From the NCBI RefSeq assembly GCF_000974985.2, contig NZ_LAVA02000018.1:1-64000 (forward strand): 64,000 bases of DNA, written 5' to 3'. Of this stretch, positions 1 through 8,399 are shown in pieces (within the stretch, counting starts at the first letter, position 1; each line of letters starts with the position of its first letter). Under the pieces are notes generated by a model. That model ran no database searches. It had not been told where the DNA came from and worked only from the letters and a program-made list of their open reading frames with translations. A program made the position numbers and the translations under genes. This DNA comes from Streptomyces mangrovisoli (lineage in GTDB: Bacteria > Actinomycetota > Actinomycetes > Streptomycetales > Streptomycetaceae).

Positions 1-1
1 C

Positions 2-286
2 AGCGTGTCCACCACTCAGGGGGAGGCTCCGCGGGAGTTCAACGGCGAGGCCGACCACGTGCATCTCCTGGTGCACTACCCGTCCAAGCTCGCACTCTCC
101 AAGCTGGTCAACAGCCTTAAAGGGGTCAGCTCCCGGTACCTGCGCGCCGAGTACACCGGCCGCGTCAACCGGACTGGTATGGGCTCGGCCTTCTGGTCAC
201 GCTCGTACTTCGCGGCCTCCTGTGGCGGAGCGCCGCTGTCGATCGTCCGTCAGTACATCGAGGAACAGCGTCGCCCTTTGTCCTGA
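2..286 (+). CDS. tnpA: IS200/IS605-family TnpA transposase, 3' part
   Basis: This is the C-terminal part of a Y1 (HUH) single-strand transposase; the reading frame is open at the left window edge, so the N-terminus is missing. The HUH metal/DNA-binding motif is visible as DHVHLLVHY and the catalytic tyrosine as VRQYIEEQ near the end. The intervening LSKLVNSLKGVSSR and FWSRSYFAAS segments are typical of the family. Such enzymes excise and integrate ssDNA circles. No TnpB follows. Whether the element is intact cannot be judged because its left end is outside the window. Confidence 0.85.
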   Translation, partial: SVSTTQGEAPREFNGEADHVHLLVHYPSKLALSKLVNSLKGVSSRYLRAEYTGRVNRTGMGSAFWSRSYFAASCGGAPLSIVRQYIEEQRRPLS

Positions 287-297
287 CATCACCGAAC

Positions 298-323
298 AAC
301 GGTGCTCCGCACCGTTCCGTTTT
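298..323 (+). terminator. Hairpin plus T-run after tnpA (terminator or IS right-end hairpin)
   Basis: AACGGTGC (298-305) pairs perfectly with GCACCGTT (309-316) across a TCC triloop, and a TTTT run follows at 320-323. The position 12 bp after the tnpA stop suits either an intrinsic terminator or the subterminal hairpin that IS200/IS605 transposases recognise at the right end. Confidence 0.5.
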
Positions 324-514
324 CCCGCCCCGGCTGAAGCCCTGATGGTCACGTGCTGCCTACGCCTCTTGCCTACACCTCTCGCGTACGCCTCGGGCGT
401 ACATCCCTTACGATCAATGAAACGACCACACCGTACATCGCACCGACCGCTCGACGTCAACCGAACGACCGCACGGTGCAGTGCACTGGTCCACTGCCTT
501 GAAGGGATGGAGCC

Positions 515-1102
515 ATGGCCGAGACCGAGGCGGCGCTGCGGACGCTCGCGCACAACGTCCGCGCGGCGCGCACCCGCGCCGGGCTGTCCCTCGACGAACT
601 CGGCCGTCGGGCCAAGGTCAGCAAGGGCGCCCTGGTCGGGCTGGAGAAGGCCCAGGGCAACCCGAACTTCGCCACCCTGGTTCGCCTCGCCGACACCCTC
701 GGGGTCTCCGTGTCCGCGCTGATGGAGGGGCCGACCGGGAGCCGTGTCCGGGTCGTGTCCGCCGACGCCGTTACACCCCTGTGGGTCGGGGAGCAGGGCG
801 GCGAGGCGCGGCTGATGCTGACCACCTCCGGTCCGGCCCCGGTCGAGGTCTGGCGCTGGCAGCTGGAGCCGGGCGAGGAGTACCCCAGCCACCCGCACCG
901 GCCCGGGGTTGTGGAGACCGTGAGCGTCACCGCAGGGCAGATGACGCTCGTCGTCGACGGCGCCGAGCATCCGGTCGCGGCGGGGCAGACCGCCGCCTTC
1001 GACGGCGACGCCCCGCACACCTACCGCGGCTCGGGCACCGGAACCTGCCACGTGGTCATGACCGTCCACCTTCCGCCGGTCGGCCCCGACTCCCCGGCCT
1101 GA
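515..1102 (+). CDS. XRE-family regulator with C-terminal cupin domain
   Basis: The 195-aa protein has an N-terminal helix-turn-helix (about residues 10-68, with LSLDELGRRAKVSKGALVGLE as helices 1-3) and a C-terminal cupin (about 105-185, containing the His-rich YPSHPHRPG turn and APHTYRG). This is the usual layout of XRE-cupin transcriptional regulators that sense a small metabolite. An AAGGGA ribosome-binding site lies just upstream of the ATG. No operon partner is evident; the downstream gene is convergent. The ligand is unknown. Confidence 0.85.
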   Translation: MAETEAALRTLAHNVRAARTRAGLSLDELGRRAKVSKGALVGLEKAQGNPNFATLVRLADTLGVSVSALMEGPTGSRVRVVSADAVTPLWVGEQGGEARLMLTTSGPAPVEVWRWQLEPGEEYPSHPHRPGVVETVSVTAGQMTLVVDGAEHPVAAGQTAAFDGDAPHTYRGSGTGTCHVVMTVHLPPVGPDSPA

Positions 1103-1139
1103 AGCGCCGGTTCGGACGGTGTGGCGCCCGTGGACACCG

Positions 1140-1466
1140 TCACGCGTCGCCGCACAGTTCGAGATGGTCGGCGTACCCGTGCTCACCGATGTAACCGGCG
1201 CCGACCGTGGTCATGGCTCCCGGCGCGAGGGTGTAACACAGCCCTGTCGCACCGTCCTTGTAGACGGCCATCACCGTCACGGCGTCGGCGCAGTTGTTCG
1301 CCGCGTCCAAGTAACGCCAGCTCTGGTACATCGCCACGCACGAGGGCGCCGGCCCCGCCGCCGCGGGCGCGGCGGACGCCGTTGCCGACAGTGCGAGCGG
1401 GAGCGCAAGTGCAAGGGCCGTGACGGACCCCGCCGCCACCAGGGAGCAACGCATCCGATACCGCAC
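1140..1466 (-). CDS. Tendamistat-type secreted alpha-amylase inhibitor
   Basis: The chosen GTG start has GGAG 9 bases upstream and gives a 108-aa preprotein with a signal peptide (hydrophobic core LALALPLALSATASA, cleavage near ASA-AP). The mature part matches the alpha-amylase inhibitor family of Streptomyces: SCVAMYQSWRY with the inhibitory Trp-Arg-Tyr triad, four cysteines at the spacing of the two tendamistat disulfides, and the YIGEHGYADHLELC tail. The family blocks animal-type alpha-amylases by inserting WRY in the active site. An upstream in-frame ATG at 1610 would add 48 residues that do not look coding. It stands alone, convergent with the preceding gene. Confidence 0.88.
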   Translation of the reverse strand: MRYRMRCSLVAAGSVTALALALPLALSATASAAPAAAGPAPSCVAMYQSWRYLDAANNCADAVTVMAVYKDGATGLCYTLAPGAMTTVGAGYIGEHGYADHLELCGDA

Positions 1467-1981
1467 GATTTCATCTCCGGTTCTGTGACGGGTTCTTCCG
1501 CACATGCTTCGAGTGGATCCGGGGATGTTCCCGGAGTGTTGCGGGAGTGGTTCCGCAGCGGCAAGCGCGTAAGGAAGTTGAACACTCCGCTTTCTCAAGG
1601 CAGTTGACATGTTCAGGAAGTGAAGGTGTCAGCGGCTCGCGACGCCCGGCAACCCCATGACTCGTTTTCGGTCATCGACCCGCTTGCAACGGCAGGCGGC
1701 GGTGACCTGCGCAAACGCGGCGTCGACAGCCCCACGGACCGGGTGAGGATTCAACCATTGCAGGGCCGACCTCGCGGGTTCGTGCCGTACGGCCAGGCAG
1801 ACGGCCCGTGGCACCGGATCCGGCCCCACGCGCTCACAACGCAACGCGCCGACCGGTTGACGCGTCCTCGGGCCACAGGGCCTGTTGACGGCGCCCGTAT
1901 GGTGGAGGCACGAACGCATCAACGCCCGCCCCGCGCAAGGCGCCAGGGGCGGCCGGACGGGGGAAGAAAGGTGCGTGCCCG
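1467..1981. other. 515-bp intergenic region
   Basis: No convincing gene is seen. The part near 1560-1620 is the least GC-rich and probably carries the promoter of the leftward amylase-inhibitor gene. The rest contains only open frames without family resemblance or ribosome-binding sites. Confidence 0.4.
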
Positions 1982-2215
1982 ATGCTGATCGGGCTCCTGT
2001 CCACGATCGCCGCGGTGCTCTACGGCGGCACGGTCTGCGTCCTCGCTCTGACAGCCACCTTCGCCCGCCGCCGCACGCTACGGCGAGAGGCACGCAGCAC
2101 CCTCGCCGTCCTGGTCCCGAACGGCCTGCCCGGAGCGGCGCCATGGACCGGCCGGGTCCCAACCGACGGCGTGCCCGGTCCTGTTGCCGACCGCCTGCCC
2201 CTCGGCGACGTCTGA
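1982..2215 (+). CDS. Small single-pass membrane protein, hypothetical
   Basis: The 77-aa frame starts with a hydrophobic helix (about residues 2-28, LIGLLSTIAAVLYGGTVCVL) followed by an Arg-rich stop-transfer stretch (ARRRTLRREAR) and a Pro/Gly-rich tail. A GAAAGG element lies about 11 bases upstream of the ATG. I do not recognise the family. It could be a real small membrane protein or a chance frame; the membrane helix with correct positive-inside charge favours the former. Confidence 0.45.
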   Translation: MLIGLLSTIAAVLYGGTVCVLALTATFARRRTLRREARSTLAVLVPNGLPGAAPWTGRVPTDGVPGPVADRLPLGDV

Positions 2216-2373
2216 GCCCGCGGCTCGCCCGCGGCCGTCCCCGGTGACGGCCGCGGCGGCCGGACGGGGTCGTGGCGGACCGGCCATGGTGCGCTTGCGA
2301 GGATCGTCGAGGGCGGTCCGGCACCTCCGGACTCCGTGACATGTGGTGAGCGTCACGGGAACGGCCGTAGGAC

Positions 2374-3084
2374 ATGCGGAGCGTACCGAGTGTGAGACAG
2401 ACAGAACCGACGGAGTCGTTGCGCGCCCGCGTACGGGCCGGGGACCGCGCGGCGTTCGCCCAGCTCTACGACGAGCACGCGCGGGCCGTCTACAGCCATG
2501 CCCTGCGGCTGACCGGCAACTGGGCGGAGGCCGAGGAAGCCATGTCCGAGACGTTCCTCGCCGCCTGGCGTACCCGGGAGACGGTGGACCCGGAGGGCGG
2601 ATCGCTCAAGCCCTGGCTGCTCGGCATAGCCACCCACAAGGCGCACAACGCCAACCGCGGAGTGCGCCGCCGGCTCGCCTTCCTGGCCGGCCACCCGCCG
2701 CCGCCCCCGGTGCGGGACTTCGCCGACGACGCGGCGGGCCGGATCGACGACGCCCGTCGCCTCGCGGCCGTCCATGACGCCCTGCGCCAGCTGCGCCGTC
2801 AGGACCGGGAGGTGATCGCCCTGTGTGTGGGGGCCGGACTGGACTACGCGGCGGCCGCCGAAGCCCTGGGCATCCCCGTCGGAACGGTGCGCTCGCGGCT
2901 CTCGCGGGCGCGTGCGCGACTGGCCCGGCTCAGTTCCCAGCCGTCGGACCGCGGCAGCCGTACCGACCCGAGAACCCGCGCGGGCGGCACGGACCGGAAC
3001 CGGGCGGAACGACCCGCACTGCGCGGAGCGGAAGAGAGTGAGGCCGCGTTCGCGGCCCTGTTCCTTCAGGAGGACACCCCATGA
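2374..3084 (+). CDS. ECF-type RNA polymerase sigma factor
   Basis: Region 2 is visible at about residues 20-95 (FAQLYDEHARAVYSHALRLT, with WAEAEEAMSETFLAAW and the -10 recognition helix). Region 4 lies at about 130-190 (LRRQDREVIALCVGAGLDY and IPVGTVRSRLSRARARL). The linker is rich in proline (PPPPPV). The 236-aa length includes a basic, disordered C-terminal extension beyond region 4. It overlaps the next gene by four bases (ATGA), so the pair is translationally coupled, and that partner probably takes the place of an anti-sigma factor. Confidence 0.9.
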   Translation: MRSVPSVRQTEPTESLRARVRAGDRAAFAQLYDEHARAVYSHALRLTGNWAEAEEAMSETFLAAWRTRETVDPEGGSLKPWLLGIATHKAHNANRGVRRRLAFLAGHPPPPPVRDFADDAAGRIDDARRLAAVHDALRQLRRQDREVIALCVGAGLDYAAAAEALGIPVGTVRSRLSRARARLARLSSQPSDRGSRTDPRTRAGGTDRNRAERPALRGAEESEAAFAALFLQEDTP

Positions 3085-4154
3085 ACGGCGACCGCCGATC
3101 CACCGCCGACGCCCCTCCCAGCGAGGGCGAGGAGTTGCTGGCGACCGCCGGTGACTGGGACCTCCCGTCGGAGCGTCATCTCCATCACAGGGAAGTCCTG
3201 ATGCAGCAGATCGACCACGACAGCGCCCCGGCCGCCCTGACGAAGCCGGTACCTCGCCGGCGCTGGGCGCCGCGCCCCGCCGTGTGGGTGCCCGTGGCGT
3301 CCCTGGCGCTCGCCGGAACGCTCGTGATCACCGCCTCCGGCGGCGGTCGTCCCGGCTCGGACCCGGCCGCGCGGACCGGGTCCGTGGGTGTGCGGGCGGG
3401 CAGCGTCTCCGTCACCCTCGACCGGATCGCGGCAGCCGCCATGGCAACCGACGCGACCCCGGTCAAGGACGGCCAGTACGTGTACGTGAAGAGTCTGATC
3501 CGCGAGAACACCGGCACCTTCGACGGACCCGTGCGTCTCGGCGCGCTGCACCGGCGGGAGGTCTGGAGCGTGCAGAACCCCCGCCCGGTCACCCGGGGCG
3601 GATGGATGCGCGACAGCGGGAAGGACGCGGTGATGCCCGGCGAGGAGATCCCGATCGAGTTCTCCGACGCGACCGCCGCGGGCATCGACCGACCCACCTA
3701 CCAGTGGCTGGCCTCGCTGCCCACCGACCCCGACGCCCTGCTCCGGCTGCTGTACGCGAGGGCCACGGTGAGTGAGGGCGAGTCGAAGGACCAGGCGGTG
3801 TTCCGCACGGTCGGCGACCTGCTCGGCTCCACCGTCATGCCTCCGGCGAACGCCGCCGCCCTCTACGAGGCGGTCAAGCGCATCCCCGGCATCACCGTGA
3901 TCGCCGACGCCGTGGACGCCGCGGGCAGACACGGCATCGGCATCACCCGCGACGACCCCTCCTCCGCGACCCGGGACGAGTGGATCTTCGACCGGGACAG
4001 CCTCGCCTATCTCGGTTCCCGCTCGTACGTCACGCACGACGCGGCCAGGGGGATCACGAAGGACACGCTTGCCGGTGCGGACGCCGTGATCGAGCGTGCG
4101 GTCGTCGACCGGCACGGGGTGGCGCCCGCCGCGGCGGGGACAGCCGGCGGCTGA
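3081..4154 (+). CDS. CU044_5270-family membrane-anchored protein, sigma-factor partner
   Basis: The 357-aa protein has a cytosolic N-terminal segment of about 70 residues, one transmembrane helix (about residues 71-90, VWVPVASLALAGTLVITAS) and a large extracytoplasmic domain (YVYVKSLIRENTGT, REVWSVQNP, VFRTVGDLL). This matches the CU044_5270 family that recurs behind ECF sigma genes in Streptomyces. The ATGA overlap with the sigma gene supports a functional pair, perhaps with the N-terminal segment holding the sigma factor. That role is inferred; the family has no proven biochemical function known to me. Confidence 0.75.
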   Translation: MNGDRRSTADAPPSEGEELLATAGDWDLPSERHLHHREVLMQQIDHDSAPAALTKPVPRRRWAPRPAVWVPVASLALAGTLVITASGGGRPGSDPAARTGSVGVRAGSVSVTLDRIAAAAMATDATPVKDGQYVYVKSLIRENTGTFDGPVRLGALHRREVWSVQNPRPVTRGGWMRDSGKDAVMPGEEIPIEFSDATAAGIDRPTYQWLASLPTDPDALLRLLYARATVSEGESKDQAVFRTVGDLLGSTVMPPANAAALYEAVKRIPGITVIADAVDAAGRHGIGITRDDPSSATRDEWIFDRDSLAYLGSRSYVTHDAARGITKDTLAGADAVIERAVVDRHGVAPAAAGTAGG

Positions 4155-4180
4155 ACTCCCCGGGCCGCGCGGCGCGGGCC

Positions 4181-4320
4181 CGGGCCGGGCGGGGCGGTCC
4201 CGGGCCGGGCGGTGCCGTCCGGGACCGGGCGGTGCCGCCCGAGACGGGGCGATGCCGTCCGAGACCGGGCGGTGCCGTCCCGACCCGGAGCGGAGCGGAC
4301 CGGACCGGACCGGACCGGAC
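4181..4320. repeat. Five 20-bp tandem repeats followed by a CGGAC pentamer array
   Basis: Positions 4181-4280 consist of five degenerate units of exactly 20 bp with core CGGGCGGTGCCGTCC. From 4286 to 4320 the pentamer CGGAG/CGGAC repeats seven times. The array fills the gap between the sigma-factor operon and the GAP-family gene and has no good open frame. Confidence 0.8.
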
Positions 4321-4415
4321 CGGCCGCCGGAATTGTGGCGGCGCACGGAAGCGGTGACCATGAAGGCACGCGCGATGCCGGGTGGTGAGCCGCGCACGCC
4401 CACTCGGGAGCGCAG

Positions 4416-5060
4416 ATGGTCCTCGACCTTGTCCTCATCGGCCTGGCGATCGCCCTGAACCCGCTACCGGTCACGGGCTTCGTGCTGGTGCTGTCGTCCG
4501 ACAGGGGCATCTGGAAGGGCCTCGCCTTCATCCTCACCTGGCTGGCCACCTTCGTCGCCATCATCGCCGTGGTCCTGACCATGACCGGCGGCAAGCCACC
4601 AGCCGCCAACTCCACGCCGTCCACGGCCGCCCTGGCCGTCAAGCTGGCCATCGGCGTCGGACTCGTCGCCTACGCCGAACGCACCCGACGCCGGATCGGC
4701 ACGCGCCCGAAGTCCGCCGGCTTCATGTCGCACGTCAAGCACATCTCCCCGTGGACGTCGGCCGGTCTCGCCCTACTGCTCCAGCCGTGGGGGATGGTCG
4801 CGGCCGGCGCCGCCACGGTCGTCGATGCGAACCTCTCGCACTTCTCGTCCTACGTCGCCCTCATGGGCTACTGCCTGCTGGCCAGTTCCAGCCTGCTGAC
4901 GATGGAGCTGTACGCCACCTTCGCGCCCCGCTCGGCCGGCGCCCGGCTGGAGCGGCTGCGCACCTGGCTGGAGGGGCACCAGGACCAGGCCATCGTGTGC
5001 CTGGTGCTGTTCATCGGACTGTGGCTGGTGGGCAAGAGCATCTACCAGCTCACCGGCTGA
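4416..5060 (+). CDS. GAP-family integral membrane protein (SfLAP/LysE-like fold)
   Basis: The 214-aa protein has about six transmembrane helices. It opens with the family signature of a first helix ending LIGLAIALNPLPVTGFVLVL and a second helix WKGLAFILTWLATFVAIIAVVL. A conserved HISPWTSAGLALLLQPWGMV segment lies mid-protein. The GAP (Sap/SfLAP) family is implicated in export or surface addressing of lipids in mycobacteria. In Streptomyces its substrate is unknown, so transport is only inferred. The last codons and stop lie within a tandem repeat. Confidence 0.8.
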   Translation: MVLDLVLIGLAIALNPLPVTGFVLVLSSDRGIWKGLAFILTWLATFVAIIAVVLTMTGGKPPAANSTPSTAALAVKLAIGVGLVAYAERTRRRIGTRPKSAGFMSHVKHISPWTSAGLALLLQPWGMVAAGAATVVDANLSHFSSYVALMGYCLLASSSLLTMELYATFAPRSAGARLERLRTWLEGHQDQAIVCLVLFIGLWLVGKSIYQLTG

Positions 5061-5120
5061 CCAACTGACCGGCTCACCGGCTGACCAACTGACCGGCTCA
5101 GCGGCTCAGCGGCTCAGCGA
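5049..5120. repeat. Two exact 24-bp repeats plus three 8-bp repeats at a gene end
   Basis: The unit CTCACCGGCTGACCAACTGACCGG-type sequence occupies 5049-5072 and is repeated exactly at 5073-5096. CTCAGCGG then repeats three times at 5097-5120, with the last base changed. The first 24-bp unit includes the final codons and stop of the GAP-family gene, so copy-number change could not alter the protein end but would move downstream DNA. Confidence 0.9.
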
Positions 5121-5149
5121 TTGACCAGTTGACCGACCGGCCGACCGTC

Positions 5150-5572
5150 TCAACCGTCCGTGTCGTCCTCGCACACGAGCCGACCGTCGACAAGTCGCCA
5201 AAGGCGTCGATGCGGGGTCAGGAGCCAGGTCTCCGTGGCCTCGTCCGCCCCCGCGATCCACGCGCGGAGTCGCGGCAGCGCCCGCTCGCGCAGGATGACG
5301 CGGGTCGCCGCCCGATCGGCCGTGGCGACCGGGTGGACATCCACCCGGAAGCCGACCATGTCGGGGTGGACACCGCGGCCGTACGAGGTCGGAGCCGGCG
5401 CGATCCACTCCGCTCCCAGGACGATCGTCCCGCTGTCGTCGCCTTCGAGGAACCGCAGATCCGTGACCCGGCTCAGGCACCCGCCGAGCCCTTCGCCGAG
5501 GTCGGCCCGGGTCAGCGGCCAGGAACGGTGTCTGGGAAGTCTGCGGTTGCGCGCGGTCACGGCAGGCAGCAT
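5150..5572 (-). CDS. Conserved hypothetical protein
   Basis: The 140-aa frame (ATG at 5572; a GTG at 5596 is the alternative) encodes a soluble alpha/beta protein without signal peptide. Visible segments include WLLTPHRRLWRLVDGRLVCEDD at the C-terminus and DMVGFRVDVHPVATADRAA in the middle. I do not recognise a family. Codon usage is normal for the region. It is convergent with the GAP-family gene and lies downstream of the LysR gene on the same strand, 63 bp apart, so it may be co-transcribed with it. Confidence 0.6.
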   Translation of the reverse strand: MLPAVTARNRRLPRHRSWPLTRADLGEGLGGCLSRVTDLRFLEGDDSGTIVLGAEWIAPAPTSYGRGVHPDMVGFRVDVHPVATADRAATRVILRERALPRLRAWIAGADEATETWLLTPHRRLWRLVDGRLVCEDDTDG

Positions 5573-5635
5573 CGCAGAGGTTCCGAGCCCCGGCACACGG
5601 GTTTCGCCAGGGCAGCGGGCGGCCGCCCCCGCGTC

Positions 5636-6556
5636 TCACAGGCTCCCCCACTCCTGCGCGGCCCGCGCCAGCCGCTCCCATACGGCGGCCGGCGCGCGGC
5701 TCGGTGGCTGATCGCGCCGGGAGGCCAGGTAGAGGGTGTTCAACGGCTCCACCTCCGGCCGGTGCAACTGCGTGACGTCACCCGCGGCCAGCGCCGGAGC
5801 GACGAGGTAGCGGGGCAGTACGGAGACGCCCATGCCGGACGCCACCGCGGCCAGCACGGCGCGCAGGTCCGGGACGACGACCGCGACCCGATTGGGCGGC
5901 CGACGCCCGAACTCGGTGCGCCAGTACCGCCGGATGATCGGCAGATCGTCCGCGTACGCCACGAGCGGGAGGTGGGACAGCGCCGCGACCGGGTCGGCGG
6001 CCAGCCGCTCCCGGTCGACGGCGTGCGCCAGCTCCGGCGCCCCCACCAGCAGGAACTCCTCGTCGACCAACGGTGTCACCGTGAGCTCCTCCTGGTGCGG
6101 GCGCACCGCGGAGACCACCAGGTCGAAGCGTCCGGCCGTCAGCGCCGCCAGCAGATCCCCCGCGAGCCCGAGCGTCACCCGGATCCGGAGCCCGCGGGCC
6201 GAGAGCGGCGCCAGGGCGGGCAGCACCCGCACGGACATCACCTCGGCCGCTCCCCCGAGATGGACCTCGCCCTCCAGGGCGCCTGACTCCTCGGTGGGAA
6301 CGAGGGCGGTGCGCAGTCCGTCGACGTGCATGCCGACGCGCGCGGCCAGCGCCGCCGCCCGGGGCGTCGGCCGGGCACCCTTGCTGGACCGGACGAACAG
6401 CGGTTCGCCCAGTTGTTCCTCGAGGCGGGCCAGCTGCCCGGTGACGGCGGGCTGGCTCACGCCCAGGCGCGCGGCCGCCGCGGACAACGATCCGGTGCGG
6501 TAGATCTCAAGGAATGTCGCCAGGAGGTCCAGGCTGGGCAAGGGCGTCTCCTCCAT
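5636..6556 (-). CDS. LysR-family transcriptional regulator
   Basis: The 306-aa protein has a winged HTH at residues 5-65 (LATFLEIYRTGSLSAAAARLGVSQPAVTGQLARLEEQLG) and a periplasmic-binding-like effector domain (about 95-300). The ATG at 6556 was chosen because upstream codons to 6748 lack family resemblance. It is divergent from the DJ-1/PfpI gene, which is the usual LysR arrangement, so that gene is its likely target; the intergenic region carries a CATAA-N6-TTATG inverted repeat. The inducer is unknown. Confidence 0.9.
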   Translation of the reverse strand: MEETPLPSLDLLATFLEIYRTGSLSAAAARLGVSQPAVTGQLARLEEQLGEPLFVRSSKGARPTPRAAALAARVGMHVDGLRTALVPTEESGALEGEVHLGGAAEVMSVRVLPALAPLSARGLRIRVTLGLAGDLLAALTAGRFDLVVSAVRPHQEELTVTPLVDEEFLLVGAPELAHAVDRERLAADPVAALSHLPLVAYADDLPIIRRYWRTEFGRRPPNRVAVVVPDLRAVLAAVASGMGVSVLPRYLVAPALAAGDVTQLHRPEVEPLNTLYLASRRDQPPSRAPAAVWERLARAAQEWGSL

Positions 6557-6676
6557 CACAGAGCTTATGGATGGCCTCAGTCGACCACATCCGGACAGGC
6601 AAGGCGCGAGGCGGCCGCCTGACGTCAACCGTGCGCAGGAGAAGGCACATTCGTAGAGCCACGGCCACCTCGGTGC

Positions 6677-6697
6677 CATAACAGTTCTTATGATCAT
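6677..6697. promoter_or_regulatory. Candidate LysR operator between lysR and the DJ-1 gene
   Basis: CATAA (6677-6681) and TTATG (6688-6692) form a perfect inverted repeat with a 6-bp spacer, overlapped by the 8-bp palindrome ATGATCAT (6690-6697). The site lies in the divergent 263-bp intergenic region, where a LysR protein normally binds. It is close to, but not exactly, a T-N11-A core. Confidence 0.45.
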
Positions 6698-6819
6698 GAA
6701 GGCGGGACCGGGCATGGGTGTGATGAATCCTGGCGTTGCCCCGATCACCGCGGCGCTCCGGTCCGCGGCGCAAGGGCACCGCCTTCCCCACTCGTCCCAC
6801 AGACAAGAGCAGGCATTCC

Positions 6820-7524
6820 ATGTCGAAGATTTTGATGATCGTCTCCGCCGCCACCAGCCTGGAACTGGCCGACGGCTCCGCCCATCCGACCGGCTTCTGG
6901 GCCGAGGAGGTCGCGGCCTCCCACAAGGCGCTGCGAGCCGGCGGCGCGCAGGTGGACATCGCCACTCCCGGCGCCGTCCGCCCGACGGTCGACGCTCTCA
7001 GCCTCGACGCGCGGGGCGGTGTCTCCGAGGAGGACGCCCAGGAGTTCCGCGCCTACCTCGACAGCATCGACGACCAGCTCGCCCACCCGCTGCCGCTGGC
7101 GGAGGTCCGTCCGAGCGACTACGACGCCCTGTACCTCCCCGGTGGTCACGCCCCGATGGCCGACCTCGCGCACGACGCGGATCTCGGGCGGCTGCTCAAC
7201 GAGGCCGACGCCCGCGGCACGACCGTCGCCGCGCTGTGCCACGGTGTCGCCGCCCTGCTCAGCGCCACCACGCCGGACGGCGCCTTCACCTTCGCGGGCC
7301 GTACCCTCACGTCGTTCGCCGACGAGGAGGAGAACCAGGGCGGGCTGGGCGAGAACACCCCGTTCTACCTGGAGAGCCTGCTGCGCGAGCGCGGCGCCAC
7401 GGTCGAGACCGGCGCGCCGTGGAGCGACACGGTCGTCGTGGACGGCAACCTGATCACCGGGCAGAACCCCCAGTCCAGCACCGCCACGGCCGAGGCGACG
7501 CTCAAGGCCCTCGCGGAGCGCTGA
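6820..7524 (+). CDS. DJ-1/PfpI-family (Hsp31-like) protein, class I glutamine-amidotransferase fold
   Basis: The 234-aa protein has the nucleophile elbow VAALCHGVAALL with the catalytic cysteine followed by His, and the family segments ADGSAHPTGFWAEEV (N-terminus) and YLPGGHAPMADLA. The layout is that of Hsp31/HchA-like glyoxalase III or chaperone proteins. It probably detoxifies or repairs carbonyl damage in the cytosol, although the exact substrate cannot be told. The ATG at 6820 gives the canonical MSKILMI start. It is divergent from the LysR gene, its presumed regulator. Confidence 0.85.
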   Translation: MSKILMIVSAATSLELADGSAHPTGFWAEEVAASHKALRAGGAQVDIATPGAVRPTVDALSLDARGGVSEEDAQEFRAYLDSIDDQLAHPLPLAEVRPSDYDALYLPGGHAPMADLAHDADLGRLLNEADARGTTVAALCHGVAALLSATTPDGAFTFAGRTLTSFADEEENQGGLGENTPFYLESLLRERGATVETGAPWSDTVVVDGNLITGQNPQSSTATAEATLKALAER

Positions 7525-7652
7525 GCCTGACCGCGGTCGGGCAGGGCCGACGGCCATCAGGGTGGTCGTCGGCCGCGTCGGGCGGCACGGGCGCGCACGC
7601 CTGGCCATCCTGGCCGGTGAACCGCACCCCTTCGGCGACGAGGAGCACGCCC

Positions 7653-7868
7653 ATGCCCGACGACTCGGTACGACGTCTGCTTGCGGCCCTGGACACCGAC
7701 CAGCGCGAGGCCTTCAGCGCCAAGCCCCCGGCGGAACAGGAACGACTCGCGGCCGCCTGGGAACAGGAACTGGCGACGGACGACGAGTTGGACACCCTGG
7801 ACGAACTGTCCCCGCCGGCGGCGGAGGCCGAGGCGGCGCGCCGCGTCATGGACCGCGAAGCCGACTAG
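7653..7868 (+). CDS. Small acidic hypothetical protein
   Basis: The 71-aa frame has a strong AGGAG ribosome-binding site 7 bases before its ATG. It encodes a highly charged, Ala/Glu/Asp-rich, probably helical protein (LLAALDTDQREAFSA, EQERLAAAWEQEL, VMDREAD). There is no signal peptide or membrane helix. I do not recognise the family. An imperfect hairpin at 7545-7574 (GGCCGAC with GTCGGCC) separates it from the DJ-1 gene, so it may be transcribed independently. Confidence 0.6.
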   Translation: MPDDSVRRLLAALDTDQREAFSAKPPAEQERLAAAWEQELATDDELDTLDELSPPAAEAEAARRVMDREAD

Positions 7869-7970
7869 CCAGGGCCTGCCGTCACCTTCCCGTCGTCGCC
7901 CCAGGACCTCGGCCCCGGCGCGCAGCGGTCGGGGGCCGGGGACCGCTGCACGGGCGGTACGGCGGGCAGG

Positions 7971-8399
7971 TCAGCCGGTCAGTCGCCCGCGGGCCCGGAG
8001 GCCCCCGTCCGGGCCGGCCTCCCGCGCGGCGGCTGCCGCCTCCAGCAGGGTCCAGCCGTCGATCTCCCGCACCCCCCGCTCCTCCGGCCGCCGGCCGTGC
8101 GCCGCCGCCGCGTCCAGGAGGGCCCGTACGGCACCGGGTTCGTGCAGGTTGAGAGAGGCGCCGTGGGTGTAGCCCACGTCGCCGGAGCCCAGCGGAGCCC
8201 CGCCCGGTACGTACCGGCCAGGACCCTCCGCGAAGACGATGCGCAGCCCCCCGCCGGTACCGGCCGGTTCGGGGAACAGCGTGAGTGTCTGGACGCACGA
8301 CCGGCCGCTCTCCGTCACGCTGTGGCGGTGGCGCAGCCTCCACAGATACGTGTGTCCGTCGGCGACCAGACGGCGGGCCTTCTTCGACTTGCGGGGCAC
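7971..8399 (-). CDS. Conserved hypothetical protein
   Basis: The 142-aa soluble protein starts with a basic segment (MPRKSKKARRLV) and continues with beta-strand-rich sequence (HTYLWRLRHRHSVTE, CVQTLTLFPEPAG, LRIVFAEGPGRYVPGG). It ends in an Ala/Arg-rich helical tail (DGWTLLEAAAAAREA). The start is GTG with a weak ribosome-binding site. I cannot assign a function. It is convergent with the small acidic protein gene. Confidence 0.6.
   Translation of the reverse strand: MPRKSKKARRLVADGHTYLWRLRHRHSVTESGRSCVQTLTLFPEPAGTGGGLRIVFAEGPGRYVPGGAPLGSGDVGYTHGASLNLHEPGAVRALLDAAAAHGRRPEERGVREIDGWTLLEAAAAAREAGPDGGLRARGRLTG

Noticed and set aside
1620..1988. 122-codon plus-strand frame between the amylase inhibitor and the small membrane protein
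   Set aside because: Composition is unlike coding DNA here, with no ribosome-binding site and no recognisable segments.
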